Shown one piece after another: positions 54,552 to 64,000 of a DNA stretch of 64,000 bases. Where the stretch lies: positions 62,001 to 126,000 of the forward strand of contig NZ_VBWP01000002.1 of the NCBI RefSeq assembly GCF_005771635.1. Direction: 5' to 3'. Position numbers and translations under genes: made by a program. Under the pieces are notes generated by a model. The model had not been told where the DNA came from. It did no database searches and saw nothing but the letters and a program-made list of their open reading frames with translations. This DNA is from Culicoidibacter larvae. GTDB lineage: Bacteria; Bacillota_I; Bacilli_A; Culicoidibacterales; Culicoidibacteraceae. How positions within the stretch are numbered: position 1 is the first letter of the stretch; every line of letters begins with the position of its first letter.

Positions 54552-57299
54552 TTATGCCTCCGCTTGATCGGCAACCATTGCATTCGCACACCGTTCACAA
54601 ATTTCATCATTATGCATGCTGCTTGCTTCATAGCGATTCCAGCAACGCTCACAAGTCACACCGTCAAACTCACTAACTGCAATTGCTGCAGTAGCAAAAT
54701 CTTCCATGTCCGTTTGCTTTTGTTCATGTACTGTTACTCCGGAAACCATAAGTAATTGACGGAAATCATTTACTTCAGAAATAATTAATTCACGTACATC
54801 CTCATGTAAGTAAACATCAAGTTGAGCCTCTAATGATTTACCAATAACTTTTTGATTTCGTGCTTCTTCCAATGCTTTCAAAACATCTTCACGGAAATTC
54901 AGGAAAGTTTCCCACTTCGTAACAATCTGTTCTTGATTAGCGAAACTTTGATACTCATCATTAGTTGCCAAAAACACACTTTCTTCTTCAACACCATCAA
55001 TATATTGCCACAATTCATCAGTTGTATGGGCAAGAATTGGTGCTAGTAATTTAGTAATTGATACTAAAATTGTATATAAAACTGTCTGTACTGCACGACG
55101 GCGAGAATCATTCTTGGCTTCAATATATAAAATATCCTTAGTAAAATCAAGATAGAAAGAAGAAAGTTCATTACTCATAAAGTGTAACACACGTTTATAC
55201 ACTGATGCAAAATCGTAAGTTTCATACCCCTTACGAACATCCTGCAACAATCGATTATAAACAGTAAGCATATATACATCTACTTCTGCTAAATCATCAA
55301 TGGCTACCATATCAGTTACTGAATTGAAATCATGAACATTACCTACTAAGAATCGCAGTGTGTTACGAATTTTACGATAACTCTCAGCAACTTGTTTAAT
55401 AATTTCATCAGAAATCCGTACATCAGCTTGATAATCAACCGACGCAACCCACAAACGTAAGATATCAGCACCATATTGTTTAATTAGCTTAGCCGGCTCA
55501 ATTGTATTACCTAATGATTTACTCATTTTACGGCCTTTACCATCAAGAACGAACCCATGACTGGCAACTGCTTTATACGGCGCTTGACCATGTGTGGCTA
55601 CTCCAGTAATAAGTGATGAATTAAACCAGCCGCGATACTGATCGCTACCTTCTAAATAAATATCTGCAGGATAACTTAAACCGGCGCGTTCAATAACATT
55701 ATATGAAGTCCCTGAATCGAACCAAACATCCATAATATCTGTTTCTTTAGTAAACACTCCATTCGGACTATCCGGATGAGTATATCCTTCCGGCAATAAA
55801 TCTTTTGCCTCCCGTTCAAACCAAACATTTGATCCATGTTGACGGAATAATTCAGCAATATGATTCATAAGCTCTGCATCCAAGATTGGTTGTTTATTTT
55901 CTGCATAGAAAATTGGAATTGGTACACCCCATACACGCTGCCGCGAAATACACCAATCACCACGACCCTCAATCATATTATATAAACGAACGCGTCCCCA
56001 TGGAATAATCCAATCTGTATTATCAATCGCATCCAGCAAATCACTGCGGATTGACTCAATTGATGCAAACCATTGATCAGTTGCCCGGAAAATGATTGGT
56101 TTCTTGGTACGCCAGTCATGTGGATATGAATGTTCAATCATTTCTAACTTTAATAAAGCTCCGGCAGCCTCTAATGCATCGGTAATCGCAGTATTAGATT
56201 TCTCATAATATTGACCTGCAAACGGCCCGGTTGCTTCAGTCATGATTCCCTTATCATCAGTTGCTGAAACTATTTCAAGACCATATTTTTGACCAACGAT
56301 AAAGTCATCCTCACCATGTGCTGGTGCCATATGAACAATACCGGTTCCTGCCTCACGGGTAACATGAGTACTATTAGTAACTAATGATACTCTATCAAAC
56401 AATGGATGAGTTGCCTCTAAGCGGTCTAGTTCTTTACCATTAATTGTTTGCAGAATTTTCACTTCATTCCAGCCAAGCTCAGTAGTTAACTGGTCCACAA
56501 ATGATGCTTCAAAAACATATTTAACACCATCACATTCAGCCACAACATAATCAAAGTCAGGATGAACAGCAATCCCCATATTTACTGGAATTGTCCAAGG
56601 AGTTGTTGTCCAGATAATGAATTTTTCATCACCAGATAACACACCTTTACCATCACGAACTGCAAAAGCAACATAAATTGATGGTGATAATTTGTCATAA
56701 TATTCAATTTCTGCCTCAGCCAACGCCGATTCACTGGATGGTGACCAATATACCGGTTTTAATCCTTTATAGATTAATCCATTTTGTACCATCTTGGCAA
56801 ACACCTTAATCTGCTCAGCCTCATATTCTTTTTGTAAAGTTAAATATGCATGCTCATAATCTCCCCAGACACCTAAACGTTTAAACTGCTCCATTTGGTT
56901 AGCAACTTGCTTTTCAGCATACTCTTCACAAATTTTACGGAACTCCGCAACAGTTTTCTCTTTACGATTCACACCGCTATTTGTAACTGCCTGCTCAATC
57001 GGCAAGCCATGAGTATCCCATCCTGGAATATACACGGCATTAAATCCAGACATTGCACGATAACGAGTGATAAAATCTTTCAAAATTTTATTCATCGCAT
57101 GTCCGGTATGTAAATTCCCATTCGCATATGGCGGGCCATCATGTAAAATGAAGGTTGGCTTATCAGCATTCTTAGCTACAACCGCATTATATAAATCTAA
57201 ATCATTCCAACGTTGTTGTAACCCTGGTTCATTTTGCGGTAAATTTCCTCGCATCGGGAAATCCGTCTTCATCATATGTAGTGTATCTTTATAATCCAT
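54552..57299 (-). CDS. ileS: Isoleucyl-tRNA synthetase
   Basis: This 915-residue class I synthetase has the HIGH-equivalent in [12 protein letters not shown], an editing domain with [13 protein letters not shown] in [10 protein letters not shown] and a C-terminal zinc site ([15 protein letters not shown]). It charges tRNA-Ile and edits Val. A T-box leader controls it. The type with the C-terminal zinc finger is the common bacterial form. Confidence 0.97.
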   Translation of the reverse strand: MDYKDTLHMMKTDFPMRGNLPQNEPGLQQRWNDLDLYNAVVAKNADKPTFILHDGPPYANGNLHTGHAMNKILKDFITRYRAMSGFNAVYIPGWDTHGLPIEQAVTNSGVNRKEKTVAEFRKICEEYAEKQVANQMEQFKRLGVWGDYEHAYLTLQKEYEAEQIKVFAKMVQNGLIYKGLKPVYWSPSSESALAEAEIEYYDKLSPSIYVAFAVRDGKGVLSGDEKFIIWTTTPWTIPVNMGIAVHPDFDYVVAECDGVKYVFEASFVDQLTTELGWNEVKILQTINGKELDRLEATHPLFDRVSLVTNSTHVTREAGTGIVHMAPAHGEDDFIVGQKYGLEIVSATDDKGIMTEATGPFAGQYYEKSNTAITDALEAAGALLKLEMIEHSYPHDWRTKKPIIFRATDQWFASIESIRSDLLDAIDNTDWIIPWGRVRLYNMIEGRGDWCISRQRVWGVPIPIFYAENKQPILDAELMNHIAELFRQHGSNVWFEREAKDLLPEGYTHPDSPNGVFTKETDIMDVWFDSGTSYNVIERAGLSYPADIYLEGSDQYRGWFNSSLITGVATHGQAPYKAVASHGFVLDGKGRKMSKSLGNTIEPAKLIKQYGADILRLWVASVDYQADVRISDEIIKQVAESYRKIRNTLRFLVGNVHDFNSVTDMVAIDDLAEVDVYMLTVYNRLLQDVRKGYETYDFASVYKRVLHFMSNELSSFYLDFTKDILYIEAKNDSRRRAVQTVLYTILVSITKLLAPILAHTTDELWQYIDGVEEESVFLATNDEYQSFANQEQIVTKWETFLNFREDVLKALEEARNQKVIGKSLEAQLDVYLHEDVRELIISEVNDFRQLLMVSGVTVHEQKQTDMEDFATAAIAVSEFDGVTCERCWNRYEASSMHNDEICERCANAMVADQAEA

Positions 57300-57318
57300 T
57301 CGTCTTTCACTCCTAAAT

Positions 57319-57545
57319 AAAAAAGTCGTCCATTACAAAATAAAATTTGTAAAGGACGACTGTGTATCTACAATCGTGGTACCACCTTTATTCGTGTTTC
57401 CACCTCATTTTGTTGATAACGGAGAACAGCTCCGATTTTACCTAAACATATGTAGTCTTCAGTAAAATAACTCCTGAGTGATTTCAATACTGATTTCATA
57501 ATAAGGCTCACACCATCCCTTACTCGCTCTTTATAAAAGATTCAA
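57319..57545 (-). promoter_or_regulatory. T-box riboswitch (tRNA-Ile) with terminator
   Basis: On the minus strand, stem I starts near AGAGCGAGTAAGG (from about 57532) and has GATGGTGTGAGCC. The candidate specifier ATC (57480-57482) in GAAATCACTC is an Ile codon. A CGGAG/CTCCG stem follows. The T-box TAAAGGTGGTACCACG (57375-57390) contains TGGT, able to pair with tRNA-ACCA. The terminator is GTCGTCC...GGACGAC (57325-57360) plus a T run. Uncharged tRNA-Ile should allow read-through into ileS. Confidence 0.93.
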
Positions 57546-57573
57546 TATCTACTTGTCTCAATCAATGCTTTTA

Positions 57574-58179
57574 TTATTGTTCATCGTCAAGAATTAATGG
57601 CGGCAATTCAGGTTCGGTTTGGCCACCAGTTTGTTGCTGATTTAAGAAATCATCAAATGCACCAATACTAAAATCAGAAGTATTTTCTTGCGGTGCAGGT
57701 TCTAAAACATCCGGACTTTCATAACCGTCTAAACTACTGACAACTTCTCGCCAAACATCATCGTCGGTTAACTCAAGCTGTGCTTCAAGCAACAATTTTA
57801 AGCGTTGTTTAAAGACATCAACATCTTTTTTCATACGCTCAATTGCAGTTAAAGCATCTTTAGCCTGAACTAAAGCCTCTTCCACAATGCGATCAGCATT
57901 TACTGCTGCGTCATCAATAATTTGTTGCGCTTCCTGTTCAACAATTTTCTGCAAATCAGTTGCTGCTTCTTCAGCAACCATGAGAGCTCTTTTCAAAGTG
58001 TCTTCCATATTGCGGTAATTTTGCAAATCAGTTTCAAGTTGACTGCAACGATCCATTAAGTCTTTATTCTTTTTTTGCAATTCAAACTGTTCAGTAGTTA
58101 TTGATTCTAATAATGAATCAACATCTTGTTTCTTATATCCGCCAAACATAGTTTTACGTATTGCAGTTGATGTTGACAT
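57574..58179 (-). CDS. divIVA: DivIVA-family protein
   Basis: This 201-residue coiled-coil protein has an N-terminal lipid-binding module (FGGYKKQDVDSLLESI), a divergent form of the GYxxxEVDxFL motif. A long coiled coil to about residue 145 and an acidic, Gln-rich tail follow. DivIVA marks curved membrane at poles and septum. Gene order sepF-ylmH-divIVA-ileS is standard. ylmG, usually between sepF and ylmH, is missing. Confidence 0.9.
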   Translation of the reverse strand: MSTSTAIRKTMFGGYKKQDVDSLLESITTEQFELQKKNKDLMDRCSQLETDLQNYRNMEDTLKRALMVAEEAATDLQKIVEQEAQQIIDDAAVNADRIVEEALVQAKDALTAIERMKKDVDVFKQRLKLLLEAQLELTDDDVWREVVSSLDGYESPDVLEPAPQENTSDFSIGAFDDFLNQQQTGGQTEPELPPLILDDEQ

Positions 58180-58226
58180 ATGAATCCACTCCCTAATCTA
58201 TAATTTCTAGAAAATTGTTAACCTTT

Positions 58227-59009
58227 TTAGGCATGCGCCTTTACATTTAAAACATAATTATCTTTCTTGGTTCTGCCCTTTACCTGTTCCAGATAAAAAC
58301 GGCCAAAACGACGAATTGATAATATGTCCGTGTCCTTGACTACAGCATGACTCTGCTCAATAACTTGCCAGTTTACTTGAACAAAACCACGTTCAATCAT
58401 TAGTTTCGCCTTAGTACGATTTACATTACATAGTTTAGCCACTAAAGTATCTAACCGTAACGAAGAAACAATTATCTCATACTCATTGAACGTATTTTCC
58501 AATACAATATATTCATCAGCTGGCACAATTCGTTCAAAAACAACGTGTGCCCGCCCGATTTGAGTCAATTCTTGCTCCAAATACGGAAAAAATGACTGCT
58601 CCATCGCAATCTGAATTTTATTATCGCGAATACGAATATCGCCAATATTACGACGTTCAATACCCTTCGCTAATATTGCACCCAATACATCACGATGATC
58701 AATATCATAATATTTTTCTTGAAATATAAGCTCACCAACCACAATACTAAATTGTGGATCAGTTTGTTCAAAAGGAGTTATCAGCACCCGTTTACGCTCA
58801 CTATCTATAAACGCTCCATCCGCATACACATAAACTTCTTTTGAACAAAGGATCTCAATGATTTCAAGTTCTCGCACCGACATAAATGATAATAATTGTG
58901 GTCGGCTTCGATCTAAGACTGATTCTCTTACTGAAACAATACGCTGTACAAATTCCTGCTCACTGGCATGAAAATGCTGCAAAATTGCTGCAGCACGTTT
59001 ATTTTTCAT
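58227..59009 (-). CDS. ylmH: S4-domain RNA-binding protein YlmH
   Basis: This 260-residue protein has an N-terminal YlmH domain and a C-terminal S4 domain (LDTLVAKLCNVNRTKAKLMIERGFVQVN). YlmH homologues have been linked to rescue of stalled 50S subunits and to division. Its ATG lies one base after the sepF stop, with no strong binding site, which indicates translational coupling. Confidence 0.9.
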   Translation of the reverse strand: MKNKRAAAILQHFHASEQEFVQRIVSVRESVLDRSRPQLLSFMSVRELEIIEILCSKEVYVYADGAFIDSERKRVLITPFEQTDPQFSIVVGELIFQEKYYDIDHRDVLGAILAKGIERRNIGDIRIRDNKIQIAMEQSFFPYLEQELTQIGRAHVVFERIVPADEYIVLENTFNEYEIIVSSLRLDTLVAKLCNVNRTKAKLMIERGFVQVNWQVIEQSHAVVKDTDILSIRRFGRFYLEQVKGRTKKDNYVLNVKAHA

Positions 59010-59010
59010 C

Positions 59011-59463
59011 TTAGTATACTTTTTTTGTTGAATCGTCGTCAGAAATTTTTCCTGCTACACCAAAGTTATTTGGCGCACATAAGAAAATGTTTGGACCGAT
59101 TTTTTGTAAATCGCCGGCAATAGTATATACTGCTCCGCTTAAGAAATCAACAATACGTTTTGCTTGATCTGGCGCAATACGTTGTAAATTAACGATTACT
59201 CCACGTTTTTGTAATAAATGATCAGCAATTTCTTGTGCTTCTGAATATGCTTTTGGTTCAGCCAAAATCATTTGAGCACCTTTACCGCGTAATGCTTCCA
59301 TAAGCATATCATTTTTTGAACGACGTTCTGATAATTCTTCCTCAGACTCGTTGCCACGTGCAACTACCGGAGGTACAAAATCGTCTTCTTCCATATAGTC
59401 ATCATCATCATACTCTTCATCTTCAGTAGTAAACCATTTTTTTAATTTATCATTAATTGCCAT
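59011..59463 (-). CDS. sepF: Cell division protein SepF
   Basis: This 150-residue FtsZ anchor has an N-terminal amphipathic helix (AINDKLKKWF), an acidic linker and the SepF core (VIVNLQRIAPDQAKRIVDFLSGAVY, NIFLCAPNN). It tethers FtsZ to the membrane in parallel with FtsA. The 93-base gap to ftsZ shows no clear terminator. Confidence 0.95.
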   Translation of the reverse strand: MAINDKLKKWFTTEDEEYDDDDYMEEDDFVPPVVARGNESEEELSERRSKNDMLMEALRGKGAQMILAEPKAYSEAQEIADHLLQKRGVIVNLQRIAPDQAKRIVDFLSGAVYTIAGDLQKIGPNIFLCAPNNFGVAGKISDDDSTKKVY

Positions 59464-59556
59464 TGTTTTTCCTCCTAGTACATATATCTATTTTATTATC
59501 CTATAGAATAATAAATTTAGCAACTCATTTAGATTATTTCATTATTTAAATAAATC

Positions 59557-60669
59557 TTAGAAATCTCTTTTTTTGAAGAAAACCGGCACATCAACTGAAG
59601 TATCCGTTTTGTCTCCTTCAGTTTTTTCTCCGCGACTTGATGAAAATGCACTAAAATCGCTGGTAAATGTATTATCTCCGCCAGAGAATAATAACGTTTC
59701 CTCATCTTCAAATCCAGTTGCAATAACTGTAACCACTACTTCATTATCTAACTCAGGATTAATTGCCACCCCGAAAATAATATTCACTTCAGTTGTGCTC
59801 GAAGCCTGAGCTACCGCTCTAGCCGCTTCTTGCGCCTCAACTAAACTAAAATCAATTCCGCCGGTAACATTAATAATTGCATCAGTAGCACCTTCCATAG
59901 AAATTTCAAGCAAAGGACTTGAAATTGCCATGCGTGTTGCTTCCATAACCCGGTTTTCACCAGTTGCAATACCAACACCCATTAAAGCTGCACCACGATC
60001 AAGCATAATTGATTTAACATCAGCAAAGTCAAGATTGACAACACCTGGAACAGCAATAATATCAGTTAAACCCTGAACCCCTTGCAACAATACTTTATCA
60101 GCATATTTAAATGCTTGTAAGATAGGTGTATTGCGGTCAACAACCTCAAGCAAACGATCATTAGGAATAACAATTATTGTATCTACACTTTGACGCAGCT
60201 CTTGAATACCTTCAATAGCTGACTCACCGCGGCGCCGCCCCTCAAATCCAAATGGACGAGTAACGATACCAACAGTCAAAATGCCAAGCTCACGAGCAAT
60301 TGAAGCAATAATCGGCGCCGCACCGGTTCCGGTACCTCCGCCCATTCCTGCTGTAACAAATACCATATCTGCTCCGGCCAAAGCTGCTTTTAAATCCTCA
60401 CGACTTTCTTGCGCAGCCTGACGGCCAACCTCTGGATTAGCACCAGCGCCAAGGCCTCTGGTTAAATCTTTACCAAGTTGAATCTTAATCGGTGCTTTTG
60501 AACGCTCAAGAACTTGTAAGTCGGTATTAGCTGCAATAAACTCAATACCTTTAATTCCTTCATCAATCATTCGATCAACCGCGTTATTTCCGCCGCCACC
60601 GACACCAATTACTTTTATACGTGCGAGAACTGCCTCGCTTTGAAATGCATCTAAAATCATTTGATCCAC
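59557..60669 (-). CDS. ftsZ: Cell division GTPase FtsZ
   Basis: This 370-residue tubulin homologue has [15 protein letters not shown], the signature [10 protein letters not shown] and the T7-loop [12 protein letters not shown] short linker leads to the C-terminal peptide [12 protein letters not shown], a variant of the usual DIPxFLR motif that binds FtsA and SepF. The start is the GTG at 60669, eight bases after AAGGGAG; the next ATG is too far from the site. Confidence 0.97.
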   Translation of the reverse strand: MDQMILDAFQSEAVLARIKVIGVGGGGNNAVDRMIDEGIKGIEFIAANTDLQVLERSKAPIKIQLGKDLTRGLGAGANPEVGRQAAQESREDLKAALAGADMVFVTAGMGGGTGTGAAPIIASIARELGILTVGIVTRPFGFEGRRRGESAIEGIQELRQSVDTIIVIPNDRLLEVVDRNTPILQAFKYADKVLLQGVQGLTDIIAVPGVVNLDFADVKSIMLDRGAALMGVGIATGENRVMEATRMAISSPLLEISMEGATDAIINVTGGIDFSLVEAQEAARAVAQASSTTEVNIIFGVAINPELDNEVVVTVIATGFEDEETLLFSGGDNTFTSDFSAFSSSRGEKTEGDKTDTSVDVPVFFKKRDF

Positions 60670-60705
60670 ATCAATTGCTCCCTTCTATATTTCGTTTATA
60701 CGAAA

Positions 60706-61962
60706 TCAGTCAAAAAAGTAGTTTGAAACTTTTGACCAAAATGTGTCATCTTTTTGAGATATGGGTTTCTTCACTTTATTTGCCACCGGTGTGACATCCA
60801 TTTTAACAGTTTTCTCTGAACGGCTGAATAGTCGTTCACGCTGTTCAACCAAAGGAATAACCCCTAATAATGCTGTTGCTTGCATATTGCTGGTACCAAC
60901 AACTTTATTTTGGTGAATACGGTATTTACCGCTGAATTCACGTTCAATAACATTTTCAATACCGATTAATCGTGTTCCACCGCCAGTGAACACCGTTGTG
61001 AATTGGCCTAAAGTTTGGAAGCTGTCCAAAACCTCGTTCAATTCATTCAGCAAATCCTGAATAGCTCCTTGGATATATGTAGCCAGTTCGCGTTCAGTAA
61101 TTGACTTTGCTGCCTCTTCACTGTTTTCACGACCATCAATATGGTAGATAACAATCTCCTGTGCGCTTATGCTATCCGCATAACCGAACTTCTCTACTAA
61201 TGCCCGTGCTTGCTTCTCGCTAATCTGATAAGCTTCACTCAACACCTCATAGACCTTGCTCATACCATTTTTAATCACTCTGGTTTTTCGCGGATAACCA
61301 TCTGCAAAAATCGAAATCGTTGTTACATCTTCGCCGATGTTAACAACATTTGCACCCTGCTCAAGTTCATATCCGTCTAAAACTTCAATTGCATCAGCAT
61401 AAAAACTTGGATAGACATCAATAATACTCAATCCCGCTTGTTCAACACAATTAATTAAATTGTAGAACAAAATCTTCGGAGCGGTTACCATGATTGCCTG
61501 CATCGTCACCGATAAAGCAATCAATCCTTTTGGATCAGCAATCCCATTGATACCGTCAACAATAAAGTCAACCGGGAAAATATTGAGTAAATCATCATGT
61601 TGCAACCGTACTTGCATTGAAGCTTTTTTAAATAATGAACGAACATCATCTAATGAAATTTCTCGCTTATCACTTTGAATATCCGTACTTACTTCAACCG
61701 GCAATAATGACGATTGAACACTTGCAAATACCAAAACAACCTCGCGCAACTGAATTCCTAAGAATTTTTCAGTCATACGAGTTACCTTACGAATATTATT
61801 CATGACCGCAGTCGGATCAACAATACAATTCGCTTTCATACCCTCGGTAGGTGTAGTTTGAGCGGATAATATGTTGGTTTTTCCAGCGATCACTTCGGCA
61901 ACAATAAGACGAATTGACGCATTTCCGATTTCCAGAATTGCATAACTATTTGCTTGCTGCAC
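60706..61962 (-). CDS. ftsA: Cell division protein FtsA
   Basis: This 418-residue actin-like protein anchors FtsZ at the membrane. It begins with AILEIGNASIRLIVAEV (phosphate 1 loop), has VVNIGEDVTTISIF and TGGGTRLIGI, and ends with a membrane-binding amphipathic helix (DDTFWSKVSNYFFD). The start is a GTG nine bases after GGAGG. The genes usually upstream (ftsQ, mur genes) are replaced by nadE. Confidence 0.94.
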   Translation of the reverse strand: MQQANSYAILEIGNASIRLIVAEVIAGKTNILSAQTTPTEGMKANCIVDPTAVMNNIRKVTRMTEKFLGIQLREVVLVFASVQSSLLPVEVSTDIQSDKREISLDDVRSLFKKASMQVRLQHDDLLNIFPVDFIVDGINGIADPKGLIALSVTMQAIMVTAPKILFYNLINCVEQAGLSIIDVYPSFYADAIEVLDGYELEQGANVVNIGEDVTTISIFADGYPRKTRVIKNGMSKVYEVLSEAYQISEKQARALVEKFGYADSISAQEIVIYHIDGRENSEEAAKSITERELATYIQGAIQDLLNELNEVLDSFQTLGQFTTVFTGGGTRLIGIENVIEREFSGKYRIHQNKVVGTSNMQATALLGVIPLVEQRERLFSRSEKTVKMDVTPVANKVKKPISQKDDTFWSKVSNYFFD

Positions 61963-62073
61963 GTTTTGCCGCCTCCTTCTTTGGATAAATCTATCTCATT
62001 CTAACATTATACTATATAAACAGTTAAAAAAACAGTATTAAATCCTCATTTCAATGATTTTTTCCATATCATT

Positions 62074-62823
62074 TTATAATGAATAATCTGGTTTTTGTTC
62101 TGGTTGCACCGCACCTGTCCGTTTGTGTGCTGACATGGTATGCAAACGTTCAACAATCAAACGCTTTTCTTCGGGAATATCCTCACCCAACAAAAGTGCA
62201 TCAATCATCGCATAACTGACACCCATCTCATCCTCATCCGTCTGATCTTCCCATAACCCCGCTGAAGGTGCTTTGTGAATCACTTGTTCCGGAACCTGCA
62301 GCGTTTGCGCCATCTGCGCAACGCCGTGCTTAGTAACATGCACCAATGGCACTAAATCAACACCGCCATCGCCAAACTTGGTAAAATAGCCAGTATACCA
62401 CTCAGCAGCATTATCAGTTCCGACCACCAAGTAACCATAACTCTGGGCAATAGCATACAAAGTCGACATCCGTAAACGTGCTCGTAAATTACCATCCACC
62501 AACTGTAAATTATCAGCATTCGGATTCATTTGCGAAGTCACGCTCAATAACATCAACTCACGCGTTGATGTTAAATCCACATATTTACGCTCAACTCCGG
62601 CAGCAGCAATCACTGCCTCAGCGTCATCTTGATCCTGCGGGTTACTATTGCAAGGCATAATAACACCCAGCGAATTATCCGGACAAGCACGCTTAATAAG
62701 ATTAGCCACGACCGCCGAATCAATGCCGCCGCTGACACCTACAATCAAACCTTTACTGCCGGTCCGCTCTACCTGTTCTTTCAACCATGTAACCAAATAA
62801 TCAATATACGCTTCAACCTTCAT
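62074..62823 (-). CDS. nadE: NH3-dependent NAD+ synthetase
   Basis: This 249-residue enzyme amidates nicotinate adenine dinucleotide to NAD+. The ATP-pyrophosphatase P-loop is GVSGGIDSAV. Later motifs are GTDNAAEWYTGYFTKFGDGGVDL and KAPSAGLWEDQTDEDEMG. No glutaminase domain is present, so free ammonia is used. The ATG at 62823 has AGGAGG upstream and is one base after the phosphoribosyltransferase stop. The longer open frame lies inside that gene. Confidence 0.95.
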   Translation of the reverse strand: MKVEAYIDYLVTWLKEQVERTGSKGLIVGVSGGIDSAVVANLIKRACPDNSLGVIMPCNSNPQDQDDAEAVIAAAGVERKYVDLTSTRELMLLSVTSQMNPNADNLQLVDGNLRARLRMSTLYAIAQSYGYLVVGTDNAAEWYTGYFTKFGDGGVDLVPLVHVTKHGVAQMAQTLQVPEQVIHKAPSAGLWEDQTDEDEMGVSYAMIDALLLGEDIPEEKRLIVERLHTMSAHKRTGAVQPEQKPDYSL

Positions 62824-62824
62824 G

Positions 62825-63925
62825 CTATTCCTCCTCGATATATATAACTGACTCAAGTCTTTCATTTGGTTTATACCCGCGCCCGGCTTTTGCCTGCGGA
62901 TGACCATCCAAAGTAACATTGTCACCGGTAAAACCAATATTCACCTTTAAAAGACTAGCTCCCACACCATACATATCAACAGGCGTCTGGATTCGCTCAA
63001 AACGCGCAATTTTTTCCGGCGTCAAACCACCGCTAGCAACAATCTTGACATGATTGAACCCTTCCTCATCCAATGCTTTACGCAAAGCAAAAATCAACTC
63101 CGGATTAACTCCGCGAGGATCAAAACTGCCCAACACATCTTGATTACGCATAAAATACTGATCAATCATTGTTCGCGATGTATCAAGCCGAACACCATAT
63201 AAATCTTTACCAAATTCCCGTGCCAAAAGCAAGGTATCAGTAATAACATCGTTATTATAGTCAACAAGAACGGTTAACCGATCTTGAGGAAAAGTCTCAT
63301 GATAAGCATGTGCCGCTGCTATAATGTCACCATCAAAAAGTTGAATCAAGGCATGGGGCATCGTCCCCATACCTTCCTTACCCCACCATTCATTCATAGC
63401 ATGAGTAGCTTGAGCACTACTGCCGCCAACATACGCGGCGTAGCCATCACCTGACTGCTGAGAAAAATGATCATCACGATCACCCATAAAAATAACTTCT
63501 TTATCTCCGGCAGCAACCACAACATCATGTACATGAGTTGCTACTGAACTGCGGCGAGCCAAAATACCATCAATAAGCCCTTCTAAAAAGCCAAAATCCT
63601 GATAATGGCCAGTAATTGTTAACACTGTTTCAAATGGTTCAGCCGCATTGCCGTCATGCAAAGCTTTTATTTCTAAATCCTGCGGATTATGAGCAAAAGT
63701 ATGCACTAAAGCAATCGCCTCATCAATACCACACAAAATAGCATTCTTACGCTGAAAAAATTGCATCGTAACGATGCTATTCGGTTTATATTTACGAGCA
63801 ATTTCCGCAGTCTTTAAAAAATAGACTGCGGAAAACCATCCGTCTTTAACGCGTTCATCAAATTTAAATGTTTTGTTCGTCAAACGAGCAATTTTACCTT
63901 GTTGTTTTAAATCAAACTCTTTCAT
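62825..63925 (-). CDS. pncB: Nicotinate phosphoribosyltransferase
   Basis: This 366-residue salvage enzyme converts nicotinate and PRPP to nicotinate mononucleotide. Features include LTITGHYQDFGFLEGLIDGILARRSSVAT-type helix sequence near residue 110, GGSSAQATHAMNEW and the barrel segments GVRLDTSR and VASGGLTPEKI. It is the shorter type seen in archaea and some Firmicutes. It is coupled to nadE, giving a two-step NAD salvage unit. Confidence 0.88.
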   Translation of the reverse strand: MKEFDLKQQGKIARLTNKTFKFDERVKDGWFSAVYFLKTAEIARKYKPNSIVTMQFFQRKNAILCGIDEAIALVHTFAHNPQDLEIKALHDGNAAEPFETVLTITGHYQDFGFLEGLIDGILARRSSVATHVHDVVVAAGDKEVIFMGDRDDHFSQQSGDGYAAYVGGSSAQATHAMNEWWGKEGMGTMPHALIQLFDGDIIAAAHAYHETFPQDRLTVLVDYNNDVITDTLLLAREFGKDLYGVRLDTSRTMIDQYFMRNQDVLGSFDPRGVNPELIFALRKALDEEGFNHVKIVASGGLTPEKIARFERIQTPVDMYGVGASLLKVNIGFTGDNVTLDGHPQAKAGRGYKPNERLESVIYIEEE

Positions 63926-63933
63926 TTACTCAC

Positions 63934-63999
63934 CTATTTACCAAGCTCTGATAAAAAGCTTGTTCCTACTGAAAACTCGCAATCAAAGTTTTCAACTAC
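63934..63999 (-). CDS. Possible 3' end of an upstream gene (partial)
   Basis: One minus-strand frame is open from the window edge for 21 codons and ends in TAG just before pncB. The other two minus frames are closed. The stop overlaps the AGGTGA site of pncB, which suggests operon coupling. The peptide (ending TSFLSELGK) is too short to identify. Confidence 0.4.
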   Translation of the reverse strand, partial: VVENFDCEFSVGTSFLSELGK

Positions 64000-64000
64000 A

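Noticed and set aside
62824-62937. N-terminal extension of nadE
   Set aside because: It lies within pncB and lacks a binding site; AGGAGG sits before the ATG at 62823.

Overview
The window comes from an AT-rich Gram-positive (Firmicutes/Bacillota) chromosome. Support includes the hrcA-grpE-dnaK order with CIRCE operators, GpsB, DivIVA, SepF, RNase Y, DnaD, RecU, a T-box in front of ileS, strong AGGAGG ribosome binding sites and many intrinsic terminators. Gene content and divergence fit an Erysipelotrichia/Culicoidibacteria-like lineage better than a classical Bacillus, but this assignment is an inference. No phage, insertion sequence, CRISPR array, rRNA or tRNA gene was seen. Most of the window is core chromosome with small accessory islands.

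Layout. 1-9.7 kb: a RidA protein, a GlcNAc-type PTS permease, a MerR/GyrI pair, two overlapping helical-repeat genes, mtaB-rsmE, a ChbG-like deacetylase and two membrane-anchored thioredoxin-like proteins. 9.7-22 kb: yidD, a YcaQ-type protein, a P-type cation ATPase behind a yybP-ykoY manganese riboswitch, a lytic-transglycosylase-like protein, an M20 amidohydrolase next to an active-site-altered DapA homologue, a 33-residue membrane peptide, and an ABC exporter divergent from a DesK/DesR-like two-component system. 22-31.7 kb: coaBC, exoA and the heat-shock genes. dnaJ is separated from dnaK by a marR-azoR insertion and has its own CIRCE promoter. 31.7-32.4 kb: two tandem copies of a structured element that I cannot assign to a known family. 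32.4-42.6 kb: rny, recA, a PgsA homologue that has lost its catalytic signature, RNase P RNA, gpsB, recU and two tandem class A penicillin-binding proteins. 42.6-50.6 kb (minus strand): a probable long operon rimM-trmD-aroC-aroB-aroA-ypiA-yugP-dnaD-nth. 50.7-54.5 kb: a membrane-tethered MerR regulator, small membrane proteins (CvpA-like, inactive rhomboid-like), rluD and lspA. 54.5-62 kb: ileS under a T-box, divIVA, ylmH, sepF, ftsZ and ftsA, the distal part of a division cluster. 62-64 kb: NAD salvage (nadE and nicotinate phosphoribosyltransferase).

How the parts fit. HrcA appears to control both its own operon and dnaJ through separate CIRCE copies. FtsA, FtsZ, SepF, DivIVA, GpsB and the two bifunctional PBPs supply septum formation and wall synthesis. 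RecA, RecU, Nth, ExoA and the YcaQ-type protein cover recombination and repair. The shikimate genes aroC, aroB and aroA are embedded with translation genes (rimM, trmD). The most unusual signals are the twin element at 31.75-32.31 kb and three proteins that keep a family fold but have lost catalytic residues (PgsA-like, DapA-like, rhomboid-like).
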